The notes: generated by a model from the sequence alone, not told the origin. 62,917 nt of DNA from Prevotella sp. UBA1705 (GCA_002317385.1 DCJH01000059.1:1-62917); one strand, 5' to 3'. Positions 26,561 through 35,038 are shown, numbered from the stretch's first letter. Numbers and translations: made by a program.

Positions 26561-27385
26561 ATGTTCAGGAAAATATCAGAAGAATCTTCGCTCTACGACA
26601 ACTTGGAGAAAAAGTCGGTCCATGAGCTACTCGTCGACATCAATGCAGAGGACAAAAAGGTGGCCGAGGCCGTGGAGCGGGCCATTCCTCAGATAGAGAA
26701 GCTGGTGTCGCTGGTGGCCCCCCGCATGAGGCAAGGCGGTCGACTGTTCTATATGGGAGCTGGCACGAGTGGCCGGTTGGGCGTGCTCGACGCGTCGGAG
26801 ATACCGCCCACGTTTGGCGTGCCGCCCACCCACGTCATCGGATTGATAGCCGGTGGCGACACCGCCCTGCGCAATGCGGTGGAGAATGCCGAGGACAACA
26901 CCGAGCAAGGATGGGCCGACCTCATGGAGCATCATATCAACAGGAAGGACACCGTGATAGGCATTGCTGCGTCGGGCACTACGCCCTACGTCATCGGGGC
27001 CCTGCGCATGGCGCGCCAGCATGGTGTGCTCACGGGCTGCATCACGAGCAATCCTGAGTCGCCTATGGCCGCTGAGGCCGACTATCCCATAGAGATGATA
27101 GTGGGTCCGGAGTTTGTGACGGGCAGCTCGCGCATGAAATCGGGCACGGGTCAGAAGATGATTCTCAACATGATTTCCACCAGTCTGATGATTCTCTTGG
27201 GCCGCGTCAAGGGCAATCGTATGGTCAACATGCAGCTCACCAACCAGAAACTCATCGACCGAGGCACCCGCATGATCATCGATGAACTGGGTCTCGACTA
27301 TGAGCATGCCAAGCGCATCCTGCTTATGTACGGCTCGGTGAAGAAGGCAGTGGATGCGTATAAGGAAGAGGAGAGGGGAGAATAA
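26561..27385 (+). CDS. murQ: N-acetylmuramic acid 6-phosphate etherase
   Basis: A 274-residue SIS-domain enzyme that removes D-lactate from MurNAc 6-phosphate to give GlcNAc 6-phosphate, linking cell-wall recycling to amino-sugar metabolism. Signatures: LFYMGAGTSGRLGVLDASEIPPTFG, GGDTALRNAVENAEDN, GIAASGTTPYVIGAL and FVTGSSRMKSGTGQKMILNM. The start at 26561 aligns with the usual MurQ N-terminus (FRKISEESSLYDNLE); ATG 26540 is an alternative. It is the last gene of the salvage operon and is followed by repeat DNA and a strong hairpin at 27642. Confidence 0.93.
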   Translation: MFRKISEESSLYDNLEKKSVHELLVDINAEDKKVAEAVERAIPQIEKLVSLVAPRMRQGGRLFYMGAGTSGRLGVLDASEIPPTFGVPPTHVIGLIAGGDTALRNAVENAEDNTEQGWADLMEHHINRKDTVIGIAASGTTPYVIGALRMARQHGVLTGCITSNPESPMAAEADYPIEMIVGPEFVTGSSRMKSGTGQKMILNMISTSLMILLGRVKGNRMVNMQLTNQKLIDRGTRMIIDELGLDYEHAKRILLMYGSVKKAVDAYKEEERGE

Positions 27386-27386
27386 C

Positions 27387-27893
27387 AGCCTCTCCCCCTT
27401 GCCCTTCCCCCGGAGGGAGGGGAGTGATGTGCAGGGAAACCGTTTTGGTGGAAGGTCGATGCTGTGGGGTATTCACCATTTATCATATAGAAATGGATTT
27501 GCCGAACTCCGTTTTACAATCTCCTGCGGCGTTCATTCGGGCGCTCAGTAGGGACATGCCCCGTGCATGTCTGCACCGCCGGATGGCCTATGCTGTGGCT
27601 AATCACATTATCGTCGTGGGAATTTGAGGTCAAGAGTCTGTGTCCTTCTTGCCACCTATGGTGGCAAGAAGGACTCTTTTTATCATCAATATTTTGAGAT
27701 TTTTTGTGCCTTTTGTGGATAAAATGGGTCTTCATCCACAGAATGCACAGAGGAATCGAAGGCCATTCTCGGTGGCTTTTAATCTCATAAAACCTTATCA
27801 TGCCAAGGCAAAGGACATAGAAGGTCTATGCAAACCCTATCGTTTTATTCCCTTCGGCGGTGCGGACATGCACGGGGCATGTCCCTACAGAGC
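27387..27893. repeat. Composite repeat element A (GC-box plus paired REP-like palindromes)
   Basis: A non-coding block after murQ. It carries a C-rich box near 27387-27424 and two inverted copies of a 35-40 bp unit at 27547-27587 and 27855-27889 whose core GGACATGC-CCCGT-GCATGTCC is a hairpin. The copies are about 268 bp apart. The same arrangement recurs at 29402-29903 and 56174-56632. Apart from a terminator at 27642, no gene was seen here. Confidence 0.8.
27642..27680 (+). terminator. Strong hairpin terminator inside repeat element A
   Basis: The perfect 15-bp arms GTCCTTCTTGCCACC (27642-27656) and GGTGGCAAGAAGGAC (27660-27674) with a 3-nt loop are followed by TCTTTTT. It could end the salvage operon 257 nt upstream. 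Confidence 0.85.
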
Positions 27894-27948
27894 GATAATA
27901 TAATCCGTTGTAACTCATTGATAATCAAGGTAGGTGGATATGGCTCTG

Positions 27949-28031
27949 AAATAAGGTACTAATCGCTCTGCGATTAATACCTTATCGTGACGCCTTTACT
28001 ACCTAATCGCACCGCGATTACTACCTTTTCT
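27949..28031 (+). repeat. Array of four 17-bp units with 5-bp spacers (22-bp period)
   Basis: Units at 27949-27965, 27971-27987, 27993-28009 and 28015-28031 with spacers CTCTG, TGACG and CACCG. Units 2-4 resemble CGATTACTACCTAATCG; unit 1 matches its reverse complement better (about 13 of 17). An array of identical geometry lies at 53437-53519. Confidence 0.85.
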
Positions 28032-28096
28032 CAAAACGAGGAGATAGGGTAGAGAGGGGCAGGTCTTTTTTTTCGTAGAATTTATATGGCAGAATC

Positions 28097-28127
28097 CTTG
28101 CAGTGTATTGATATTTTCGTATCTTTG
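28097..28127 (+). promoter_or_regulatory. Promoter of the BPL_N gene
   Basis: CTTG (28097-28100), 19 nt, TATCTTTG (28120-28127). Transcription would start near 28133, at the foot of a structured leader. Confidence 0.7.
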
Positions 28128-28131
28128 CCAC

Positions 28132-28205
28132 ATATTCATCTCGATAGAGTCCTTGCTGTCTGAGGGTTGCGATAACCCGACCTCGAAGGCGCGTCGGATG
28201 AATAT
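28132..28205 (+). promoter_or_regulatory. Structured 5' leader, three-way-junction-like
   Basis: A perfect 9-bp closing stem ATATTCATC (28132-28140) / GATGAATAT (28197-28205) encloses GGGTT-gcgat-AACCC (28164-28178) and a GAC/GTC stem (28179-28181 / 28193-28195). It ends 24 nt before the start codon. It does not match the conserved core of TPP, FMN, cobalamin or SAM riboswitches that I know. Confidence 0.45.
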
Positions 28206-28229
28206 CACACTTATAACGAATCTAATTTT

Positions 28230-29360
28230 ATGAAGATTTCTCGATTGTTGATGGCGGCCCTCCTGGTTTGTGGGGCACCGCTCACGGCCGGAGCACAGGG
28301 CAAGGCCAAGGTGCGCGTGGGTGTTTTTGATGGTCACGGCGTGGCGCAGACCTGCCTGTGGGAGGCTGTGTCGGCCGTGAGGGTAGACCCGGATATGACC
28401 GTTCGCACGGTCACCACGGGCGACATTGCCAACCATGTGCTCGACTCGCTCGATGCCATCGTATTTCCCGGTGGTGGCGGCTCCACCGAATATCTGAACC
28501 TCGGGCCCGAGAATGTGGCGCGGGTCAAGGCTTTCATCGCCAAGGGTAAGGGCGCCGTGGGCATCTGCGCGGGTGCCTACCTGTTCTCAGACACGCCCAA
28601 CTATGCCTGCATGGCGCTCAATGGGGCCAAGGCCATCGACGTGGAGCACGACAATCGCGGCCACGGCGTTTCCAAGCTCACGCTGACCGCCGAGGGCAAG
28701 AAACTGTTTCCCGAACTGGCTTCGCGCGACACTTCCTTCGTGTTCTACTACGAGGGGCCGGTGTTTGTGCCTGCCGAGGGCGCTCAAATCCACTACACCA
28801 CCATGGCCACGATGGAGAGCGACGTGCACGAGGAGGGCAATGCGCCGGCGAATATGACCAACAATCGGCCGTTCTTCCTCACCAACGACTATGGCCGGGG
28901 GCGCGTGTTCAGCAGCATAGCCCATCCCGAAGCCACGCCAGGCATGATATGGATGATTCCCCGCATGGTGCGCTGGACGCTCCGCATGCCCGTCAAGGCG
29001 TATAAGAAGCGGGTGATGAATCCCGACGTCTACAATCGTGAGATACTCATGACCAAGGCCGATCTCAAGCAGGAGAGCAGCTACTACGACACGTTGCTCT
29101 ATGCCTCTCCGGCCCGCAAGATTGCTGCTCTCGACTGGTTGCAGGCTCATCGGTCGTGGGATGCCAAGCGCTGGATTCAGGGATTGCTCTTCGATGGCGA
29201 TGCCTCCGTGCGTGTGCGTGCCGCCCGATTCATTGCCGAGACCGACTATCTCACCTACGAAAAGGATCTCGCTGCTGCCTGCCGCAACGAAAAAGAGCCC
29301 TCGGTGAGGGCTCAGATGGAGAAATATCTCCGGCTGCTGCGCGAGTTGCTGCCGGAGTAG
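28230..29360 (+). CDS. BPL_N-domain (glutamine amidotransferase-like) secreted protein
   Basis: A 376-residue protein with a signal peptide ending near GAPLTAGAQG. Residues about 28-250 form a class I glutamine-amidotransferase-like fold of the BPL_N type: VRVGVFDGHGVAQTCLWEAV, DAIVFPGGGGSTEYLN, and the nucleophile elbow AVGICAGAYLFS with its Cys. The C-terminal 100 residues are helical and resemble HEAT-type repeats (ARKIAALDWLQAH, SVRVRAARFIAET, SVRAQMEKYLRLL). The biotin-ligase half found in fungal relatives is absent. Its enzymatic activity is unknown. It stands alone between two repeat elements. Confidence 0.8.
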   Translation: MKISRLLMAALLVCGAPLTAGAQGKAKVRVGVFDGHGVAQTCLWEAVSAVRVDPDMTVRTVTTGDIANHVLDSLDAIVFPGGGGSTEYLNLGPENVARVKAFIAKGKGAVGICAGAYLFSDTPNYACMALNGAKAIDVEHDNRGHGVSKLTLTAEGKKLFPELASRDTSFVFYYEGPVFVPAEGAQIHYTTMATMESDVHEEGNAPANMTNNRPFFLTNDYGRGRVFSSIAHPEATPGMIWMIPRMVRWTLRMPVKAYKKRVMNPDVYNREILMTKADLKQESSYYDTLLYASPARKIAALDWLQAHRSWDAKRWIQGLLFDGDASVRVRAARFIAETDYLTYEKDLAAACRNEKEPSVRAQMEKYLRLLRELLPE

Positions 29361-29401
29361 AGTGTGGTGGAGTGCATGTGAGGATGTGTTCTGTGAATGG
29401 C

Positions 29402-29903
29402 GGCCTCTCCCCCTTGCCCCTCCCCCGAAGGGAGGGGAGTAGAATGACCGAAACACCTCTTGTTTACAAGGGAATGGCAAGGGTGTAGTAGGGACATGCC
29501 CCGTGCATGTCCGCACCGCCGCATGGTCGTAGAGTTTTCGGTTTTTCTTTCACGCAGAGCCGCAGAGAATTTGGAGGGCTCGCGCAGAGGTTATTATTTT
29601 CCCACACAGAGTTTGGGAGTCTTAGGAAGTTAATTTCCAAACAGCATCAGTATTATTGCAGAGCGAAGAGCGTAGCTCCTCTGTGCCCTCTTAACCCCTG
29701 TGTGAGCCATATCACCACCGCGCGAACCCTCCTTTTCCTCTGCGGCTCTGCGTGATTCATGGCTATCACACGCTCTTTCCCTCCGGCGGTGCGGATATGC
29801 ACGGGGCATGTCCCTACTGAGCCTCCGCCTTATTTCCATGATACATGCGATTATCCTGCATTCTACTCCCCTCCCTTCGGGGGAGGGGCAGGGGGAGAGG
29901 CTG
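29402..29903. repeat. Composite inverted-repeat element B
   Basis: Nested inverted arms: an outer C-rich box of about 43 bp (29402-29446 with 29859-29903), the REP-like palindrome (29486-29526 with 29783-29819), and an inner arm containing CACGCAGAGCCGCAGAG (29548-29597 with 29718-29761). Centre and arms share pieces with the element at 56174. It fills the whole gap between the converging BPL_N and TonB-receptor genes; no gene was seen in it. Confidence 0.85.
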
Positions 29904-29918
29904 CCCTTCCCCCAATCC

Positions 29919-32462
29919 TCACAGCGTGCCGGCATCGCCGTCTCGGTTGTTGATGTTCTTCTGAATCTCCTTGCTCTTGCCCGAGAAGAAGTTCCAGCTC
30001 ACGCCCAGCAGGATGGTAGATTTGTTGTCATCGATCCACGTGCGCGACCGATAGTTCATCACGTTGTTGTCTATTGTCTTGGTCGAATACTTGGCTTTGG
30101 TGAACAGCCAGAGGCAGGTGGCGGTGAATTTCCATGCTCCTTTCTGATAGAATGCCATGACGTGATTGTTGTTCTCGTCGCTGGTGAGGTAGGTTCCGCT
30201 CAGTCGTTTCGACACTATTCGCCCCATATAGTTGGCTCCCCAGTTGCCTTTGCGAAAGTTAAGTCGTAGTTGCACAGGCGTGTACCAGAAAGAGTGGGTG
30301 CCGATGATGTTGCTTCTGAGTGTATAGCGCATGGCATATCCTATCACGTCGATGGTAAACACATCGTTTCTGAAGGGTTTGAGTTTTACACTGGCTGTAC
30401 CTCCCGACTGCCACAGGCACGTGGCATTCTCGTAGGACGACACAATCGTCGACTGCCCGTTCACCGTCTTCCATTGGTAATAAGTGTTCTGCGGCTTGTC
30501 GGTATAGATCGCAAACAGCTGAAACAAGGTGTTTATCCAGTCCGTCGTGTAGCTATAGTTTACTACTCCTGTATATTCGCCGCCGGTCTTGAGCCATGGG
30601 TTTCCCTGACGGATGAGGCCGGGAATGACCACCGAACTGCTCTTGCTCAGGTCGGCCACCGACGGGATATTCAACCCGAAACCAAAGTGGAACTTCAACT
30701 GACTATGCCCGAAATTGCGAGCCAGGAGCAGTTTGGGCGAGGCGAAGAACTTGCGATAGCGGGTGTCGTCGTTATGGGTGGAGACATAGTTGAGCGTTAC
30801 ACCCACGCGATAGTCCCATTTCTTCAGTTTGCTGCGGTATTCACCGTAGAGATTATGAAGCGTGTACGACGAGGAATAGTTGTAGGGCGTGTAGTCGGAG
30901 AGCATGTTGCTGATGACATAGTCCGACCGCGAGAGCCTTGCCACATAGCCCACGGAGAGCATACTCTGGCCCCACGACTTCTCGTAATCCACCTCGCCGA
31001 TGAGCGAATACTTGTTGTTTCTGGAGTTCATCTTGTCGTCTACGAGCATGCTGTCTGCTACCGTGGTGCCCTGTAGGTTGCTGTTCTCCTGGGTGTTGCG
31101 GTAGTAGGTGCCCACCAGGTCGGCATAGATGGTCTGCTTCTTGGGCAGCTTCTTCTCGAAGTAGAGGTCCACCGAGGGGCCGAAAGAGTTGGTCCAACTG
31201 TTGTTTTGGCCTTGTGCGTCGCTCCACAACGGGTTGTTGTTGGCCTTGATTTCTTGTTTCCCACGAGAGAAAGTGTAGAAGAAATTGGGCGATGCCGATA
31301 CCTGGAAAGTGATGTCTTCGGGCTTGCTGAAGGTGTATTTCAGGTTGAAATTGTTCACCGTATAGCCAAAATGGTCCTTTCCGTGATAGGTGTAATCGGC
31401 CAGCGAACCGTCGCTCTGGGTAAAGAGATAGTGCTGTTCGAAGTGGCGATTGTGATAGTTTCGGATGCTGTTGTCGTAGTCGAAGGAGAACTGGTTGAAT
31501 CCCTTGGTATAGCGGAAATAGGCTGAGTTGTCACCCATCCAGGTGGTCACGGCTTCCGTGGCATCCACACCCACAGCATAACCGTTGTCGAGTGGGGCGG
31601 TGATGACGTTGAGCACGAGGTCCACATCCGACCAGCGGGCTGGCGGATCGTTATAGTATTCCACCCGCCTGATCTTGTTGGAGGGCACCATTTTCAGGTC
31701 GTTGTCCTTGGCCTCGATGCCGTTGAGCAGTATCTTCATCCTCTTCCCCATCATGTTGTTGAGCTTCTGGGTCTGCGGGTCGAGATAGATTCCAGGCAGC
31801 GTGGCGATGAGTTCCTGCGACTGGCGGGAGTTCTTCACCTGCTCGGCACTGAACGTATAGGACGAGTGGTCCACGTAGTCGGTCTTCACGCTGCCCTTCA
31901 CCGTAACGCCCTGCAGGTTGTAGGCATCGGGCGTGAGGCGGATGTCGCCCACACGGCGCTGCCTGATGAGCCTGCTGTAAGGCTTGTAACCCACATACGA
32001 AATCCTGATGATCGCCTCGCGTTCGGGGCACGGAATGACGAAGTCGCCGGCCTCGTTGCTCACGCCTCCGTTGATGAAGGTGGAGTCGGCGGCATGGAGC
32101 AGAGCCACGTTGACATACTCCATGGGTCGCCCCTTCTCATCGAGCACGCGGCCGATGACCTTTGCCGACTCCTTCTGCGTGCACTCCACGGTGATGAGCG
32201 AGTCGCTGATGTTCACGGCGATGGGATAGAATCCGATGATGTCCTGGATGGCCTTGGGCAGCGAGGGCGCCACCACGTGCTTGGTAATCGAGAAGTCTTC
32301 GAGTTCGTTGTAGATGAAACTGATGCGGTAGCGCGTGGAGAGGCGGTCCAGATCCTTGAGCACTTCCGACATCGACTGGCGGTTATAGTTGCGGTTCACC
32401 TGCTGTGCCTGGGCGAGAAGAGCCGTGAGGCACAGGAGAAAGAGTATATAGAATTTTTTCAT
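29919..32462 (-). CDS. TonB-dependent receptor-like outer membrane barrel with STN domain
   Basis: An 847-residue protein with a signal peptide ending near LLAQAQQ. The N-terminal part (about 25-95) is an STN (secretin/TonB short N-terminal) domain, used by FecA-type receptors to talk to an anti-sigma factor. A carboxypeptidase-regulatory-like domain follows (about 100-185), then a plug (PGIYLDPQTQKLNNMMGKRM) and an outer-membrane beta-barrel of the OMP_b-brl type. It lies 12 nt after an anti-sigma factor gene and an ECF sigma gene, forming a three-gene surface-signalling unit. No SusD partner follows, so the ligand is probably not a glycan handled by a SusCD complex. Confidence 0.88.
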   Translation of the reverse strand: MKKFYILFLLCLTALLAQAQQVNRNYNRQSMSEVLKDLDRLSTRYRISFIYNELEDFSITKHVVAPSLPKAIQDIIGFYPIAVNISDSLITVECTQKESAKVIGRVLDEKGRPMEYVNVALLHAADSTFINGGVSNEAGDFVIPCPEREAIIRISYVGYKPYSRLIRQRRVGDIRLTPDAYNLQGVTVKGSVKTDYVDHSSYTFSAEQVKNSRQSQELIATLPGIYLDPQTQKLNNMMGKRMKILLNGIEAKDNDLKMVPSNKIRRVEYYNDPPARWSDVDLVLNVITAPLDNGYAVGVDATEAVTTWMGDNSAYFRYTKGFNQFSFDYDNSIRNYHNRHFEQHYLFTQSDGSLADYTYHGKDHFGYTVNNFNLKYTFSKPEDITFQVSASPNFFYTFSRGKQEIKANNNPLWSDAQGQNNSWTNSFGPSVDLYFEKKLPKKQTIYADLVGTYYRNTQENSNLQGTTVADSMLVDDKMNSRNNKYSLIGEVDYEKSWGQSMLSVGYVARLSRSDYVISNMLSDYTPYNYSSSYTLHNLYGEYRSKLKKWDYRVGVTLNYVSTHNDDTRYRKFFASPKLLLARNFGHSQLKFHFGFGLNIPSVADLSKSSSVVIPGLIRQGNPWLKTGGEYTGVVNYSYTTDWINTLFQLFAIYTDKPQNTYYQWKTVNGQSTIVSSYENATCLWQSGGTASVKLKPFRNDVFTIDVIGYAMRYTLRSNIIGTHSFWYTPVQLRLNFRKGNWGANYMGRIVSKRLSGTYLTSDENNNHVMAFYQKGAWKFTATCLWLFTKAKYSTKTIDNNVMNYRSRTWIDDNKSTILLGVSWNFFSGKSKEIQKNINNRDGDAGTL

Positions 32463-32474
32463 GGAGCAGCAGTT

Positions 32475-33098
32475 TTATTCGACGATGAGTTGCCCGGCTT
32501 CCACCGTGACGGAGATGTTCTCAAACTGGTTCAGGTCGTTCACCACGCCATCGAGACCCTTGTGGCTGTCCCACTCGTAGTAGAGGCGCAGCTGTCGGGC
32601 CTCGTTGCGGCGGAAAACGGGTTTCAGGCCGTAGTAATTGGCTATCTCCGTGGCGATGTTCTGGAGCGACACGTTTTCGTAAGTCTTGTGTATGGGTGCC
32701 TTTTTTGCCGGTACCTTCAGCGTGTCCTGCACGGCGGAGTCCACCTTCTGGGCCACGGCCTGCGTGCTTTTCGTGGGCTGTGGCGTGGGGGCAGAGGGGC
32801 GTCGGGCCAGGCGGATGGCCGCGAAGGCAATGCCCGAAACGATGAGAATGCCGACGAACGAGGCCGCTATCTGCTGCCATTTGCGCGAGCGGGGCTGCTG
32901 GGCGGTACGGCGTTGCAGGGCCGCCCACTCCTCGTCGAGGTCGGGCTCGGCAGTGTTCGTGTGGACTGCGGCATCCACGTCGACCAGCGTCTCGTAGAGG
33001 CGGCGGCACTCGTCGTCCTCCATGATGCTCTCCATCTGTTGCGCCGAGTAGCGCTCGGGGTGGTCGATAAGGTCTAAAATCTGTTCCAACTTATCCAT
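32475..33098 (-). CDS. Anti-sigma factor-like protein with DUF4974 domain
   Basis: A 207-residue single-pass membrane protein. The cytoplasmic N-terminus (about 1-72) would bind the ECF sigma factor encoded just upstream; one transmembrane helix follows at about 75-98. The periplasmic C-terminus (about 140-207) resembles the DUF4974/STN-like domain that ends FecR proteins, here without the middle FecR domain. It is therefore shorter than the 346-residue FecR protein at 40112. The gap to the sigma gene is 6 nt, and to the receptor gene 12 nt. Confidence 0.8.
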   Translation of the reverse strand: MDKLEQILDLIDHPERYSAQQMESIMEDDECRRLYETLVDVDAAVHTNTAEPDLDEEWAALQRRTAQQPRSRKWQQIAASFVGILIVSGIAFAAIRLARRPSAPTPQPTKSTQAVAQKVDSAVQDTLKVPAKKAPIHKTYENVSLQNIATEIANYYGLKPVFRRNEARQLRLYYEWDSHKGLDGVVNDLNQFENISVTVEAGQLIVE

Positions 33099-33104
33099 TT
33101 TGCA

Positions 33105-33614
33105 TTACGGTTTAAATTGTTTCTGTATTTGCTTGATGCCCTGCGAGAGGTGCTTGTAGACGGCCACTTCGCTTATTCCGAGCCGTTCGGCTATCTCCCG
33201 ATACTTCAGTTGCTCTCTGAAGCGGAGGAGAATCACCTGCCGGGTCTGCGGCGTGAGCTCGCGGTCGATGAAGTGGAGAATGGCTTCGAGGTGGTCTTCC
33301 TGCGGTTCGGCAGGGGCGATGGAGGGCGCGGTCTCCAGCGTGAGCATCCGGCAGATGCGCTCGCCACGTCCCATCCGGTCGAGCAGGTTGAGGCAGCGGT
33401 TGCGGGTGCAGCGCAGCAGGAAACTGCGGGTGCGCACCCTTTCCTCGGGCGTCTGCTCCTCGCGCACCGATATGTTGCCGTGGATGATGTCGGCAAAGAT
33501 GTCGCTCACCGTGTCTTTGCTGGCTTCCTCGTCCTTCAACAGCATCATGGCCATGCGATACATGGCCGTGTAGTGTTGTCGGAATAGCTGTTCTGTGGTC
33601 TCCATTTCGGGCAT
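33105..33614 (-). CDS. ECF RNA polymerase sigma factor
   Basis: A 169-residue sigma-70 family protein of the ECF type. ATG 33614 was chosen because the sigma-2 region starts directly afterwards (TEQLFRQHYTAMYRMAMMLL, then DTVSDIFADI); the frame is open further upstream without homology. Region 4 near the C-terminus (QVILLRFREQLKYREIAERL, then VAVYKHLSQGIKQIQ) is the -35-binding helix-turn-helix. It is encoded upstream of its predicted anti-sigma and receptor partners and probably controls their transcription. Confidence 0.92.
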   Translation of the reverse strand: MPEMETTEQLFRQHYTAMYRMAMMLLKDEEASKDTVSDIFADIIHGNISVREEQTPEERVRTRSFLLRCTRNRCLNLLDRMGRGERICRMLTLETAPSIAPAEPQEDHLEAILHFIDRELTPQTRQVILLRFREQLKYREIAERLGISEVAVYKHLSQGIKQIQKQFKP

Positions 33615-33802
33615 CGTTTTTATAGGATTACAGTTGGATAGCTTTTTTCCTAACCCCAAATCGCAAAAAATATTATTATTTTTCGTCAGAGTTTTGTGGA
33701 TTTCTCCCTCGCAAAAAGCGCATTGAACGCTATTTTTCAACAGGGGTCTGTCGTGTTCGTTGAGTTGATAATGAGACCTTTTCTGAATCATTTGGGAGAA
33801 AC

Positions 33803-33837
33803 AAAAATCCCGATAAGACGGGTGTGCCTTATCGGGA
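33803..33837 (-). terminator. Terminator of the SusC-SusD-TlpA operon
   Basis: TCCCGATAAG (33808-33817) and CTTATCGGGA (33828-33837) form a 10-bp stem; on the minus strand it is followed by TTTTT (33803-33807). Confidence 0.85.
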
Positions 33838-33862
33838 TGAGGGATGATGGGATCGTCGTGGC

Positions 33863-35029
33863 CTACGGCATGAGCTCGGCGAGCTTGTTGCGCAGCACCT
33901 CGCCGCGCAGTCCGTCGCCAATGACCTTGCCCGTCTTCACGTCTACGAGGAACATGGCGGGTATGGCCTGTACCTTGTAGGCATCGGCAATCTTAGCCTT
34001 GTCGACGCCGTTGGGCCAGGCGATTTGCTCTTCTTTCAGCGCCTTCTTCCAAGCAGCATCGTTGCGGTCGAGCGAGATGCTGATGATTTGCAGACCCTTG
34101 TCTTTATATTGCGCATAGCAATTCTTCAAGTTGGGAATCTCTTTGCGGCAAGGAACACACCAGCTTGCCCAGAAGTCGATGAGCAGATACTTCTTGCCTT
34201 TGGTAAATTTAGTGGAGGGAGCGCTCTTTCCATCGGCGCTCAGCACGTCGAACTTGGGATAATCCTTGCCGGTCATGCCCTTGGGGAATATCTGCTCTTT
34301 CATAATCTTTCCATAGTAGGAGTTCTTTGCTGCGTCGGAAAGTTTTTCGTAATCGGCCTTGTTCTCCGGGGTGAAATATGTGTAAGTGTCAAGCTGCATG
34401 AACGGTCCCCACCAGCTGTCGGCATTCTCTGCAAACATCCTGGGGTAGCGATCCTGCAGCATTTTGAAGAATCCGGCATCGCAAGCCATGAAGTCTTTCC
34501 ACTCCTGTGAGCCGCGAAGCTGGGCCGAGCGCACAGAGTCTTTGCTGGCATAAGCCGCGTTCACCTTGTCGTTGATGTCTTTGTAGCCATCGTGATAGGC
34601 GTCGTTGTAGATGCCAAGAAACTTCTTGAATGCGCCAATCTTCATCATATACTGAGCGTGGAGCGGACTGTTGTAGACCTTCTCGTCGGTAGAAGAGTAG
34701 TATTTCTCCTCGCGTCCGTTCTCCTCCTGGGCTGTCAGCGTGGCGCTGACGTTCTCTCCTTTGGTGGTCATGAGGTGGAGCAGGGTGCCCGGCACGTCCT
34801 TCACGCGGAAGTTGATCATGCGCGGTTCCTCGATGGGAAGGTTGAAACTGGCTTCACCTCCGGCAAGCGTAGCCGTGGCAATGGCATTCTCTGTCTGATG
34901 GGTACTGCCCAGAGCAGCCTCAATCACTGTACCGTCGGCCAGACCTTTAATGGTGAGCTTGACGGTGCTTTGTGCGCTGGCCCAGCCATAAGAAGCCAGG
35001 AGCACGAGAGTCATCATAGTTTTTTTCAT
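33863..35029 (-). CDS. TlpA-like thioredoxin-domain protein with DUF4369
   Basis: A 388-residue exported protein with a signal peptide ending near GWASAQ. The N-terminal third (about 20-115) resembles DUF4369, a beta-sandwich common ahead of thioredoxin domains in Bacteroidetes. The C-terminal AhpC/TSA/TlpA domain (about 245-388) has the active-site motif FWASWCVPCRKEIPNL with a CxxC pair. It would act as a periplasmic thiol-disulfide oxidoreductase. It starts 9 nt after the SusD gene, so it belongs to the SusC-SusD operon under the ECF/FecR pair; such redox proteins are frequent third members of these operons, and their clients are unknown. Confidence 0.88.
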   Translation of the reverse strand: MKKTMMTLVLLASYGWASAQSTVKLTIKGLADGTVIEAALGSTHQTENAIATATLAGGEASFNLPIEEPRMINFRVKDVPGTLLHLMTTKGENVSATLTAQEENGREEKYYSSTDEKVYNSPLHAQYMMKIGAFKKFLGIYNDAYHDGYKDINDKVNAAYASKDSVRSAQLRGSQEWKDFMACDAGFFKMLQDRYPRMFAENADSWWGPFMQLDTYTYFTPENKADYEKLSDAAKNSYYGKIMKEQIFPKGMTGKDYPKFDVLSADGKSAPSTKFTKGKKYLLIDFWASWCVPCRKEIPNLKNCYAQYKDKGLQIISISLDRNDAAWKKALKEEQIAWPNGVDKAKIADAYKVQAIPAMFLVDVKTGKVIGDGLRGEVLRNKLAELMP

Positions 35030-35038
35030 ACGGATATG

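Noticed and set aside
27949..28031. Miniature CRISPR array
   Set aside because: Repeats of 17 bp with 5-bp spacers are far below CRISPR dimensions, the first unit is inverted, and no cas gene is nearby.
28132..28205. TPP riboswitch (CTGAG motif)
   Set aside because: The conserved pyrophosphate-sensor segment of TPP riboswitches is missing.
31866..33077. 403-residue plus-strand open frame
   Set aside because: It overlaps the receptor and anti-sigma genes on the opposite strand and shows no family features.
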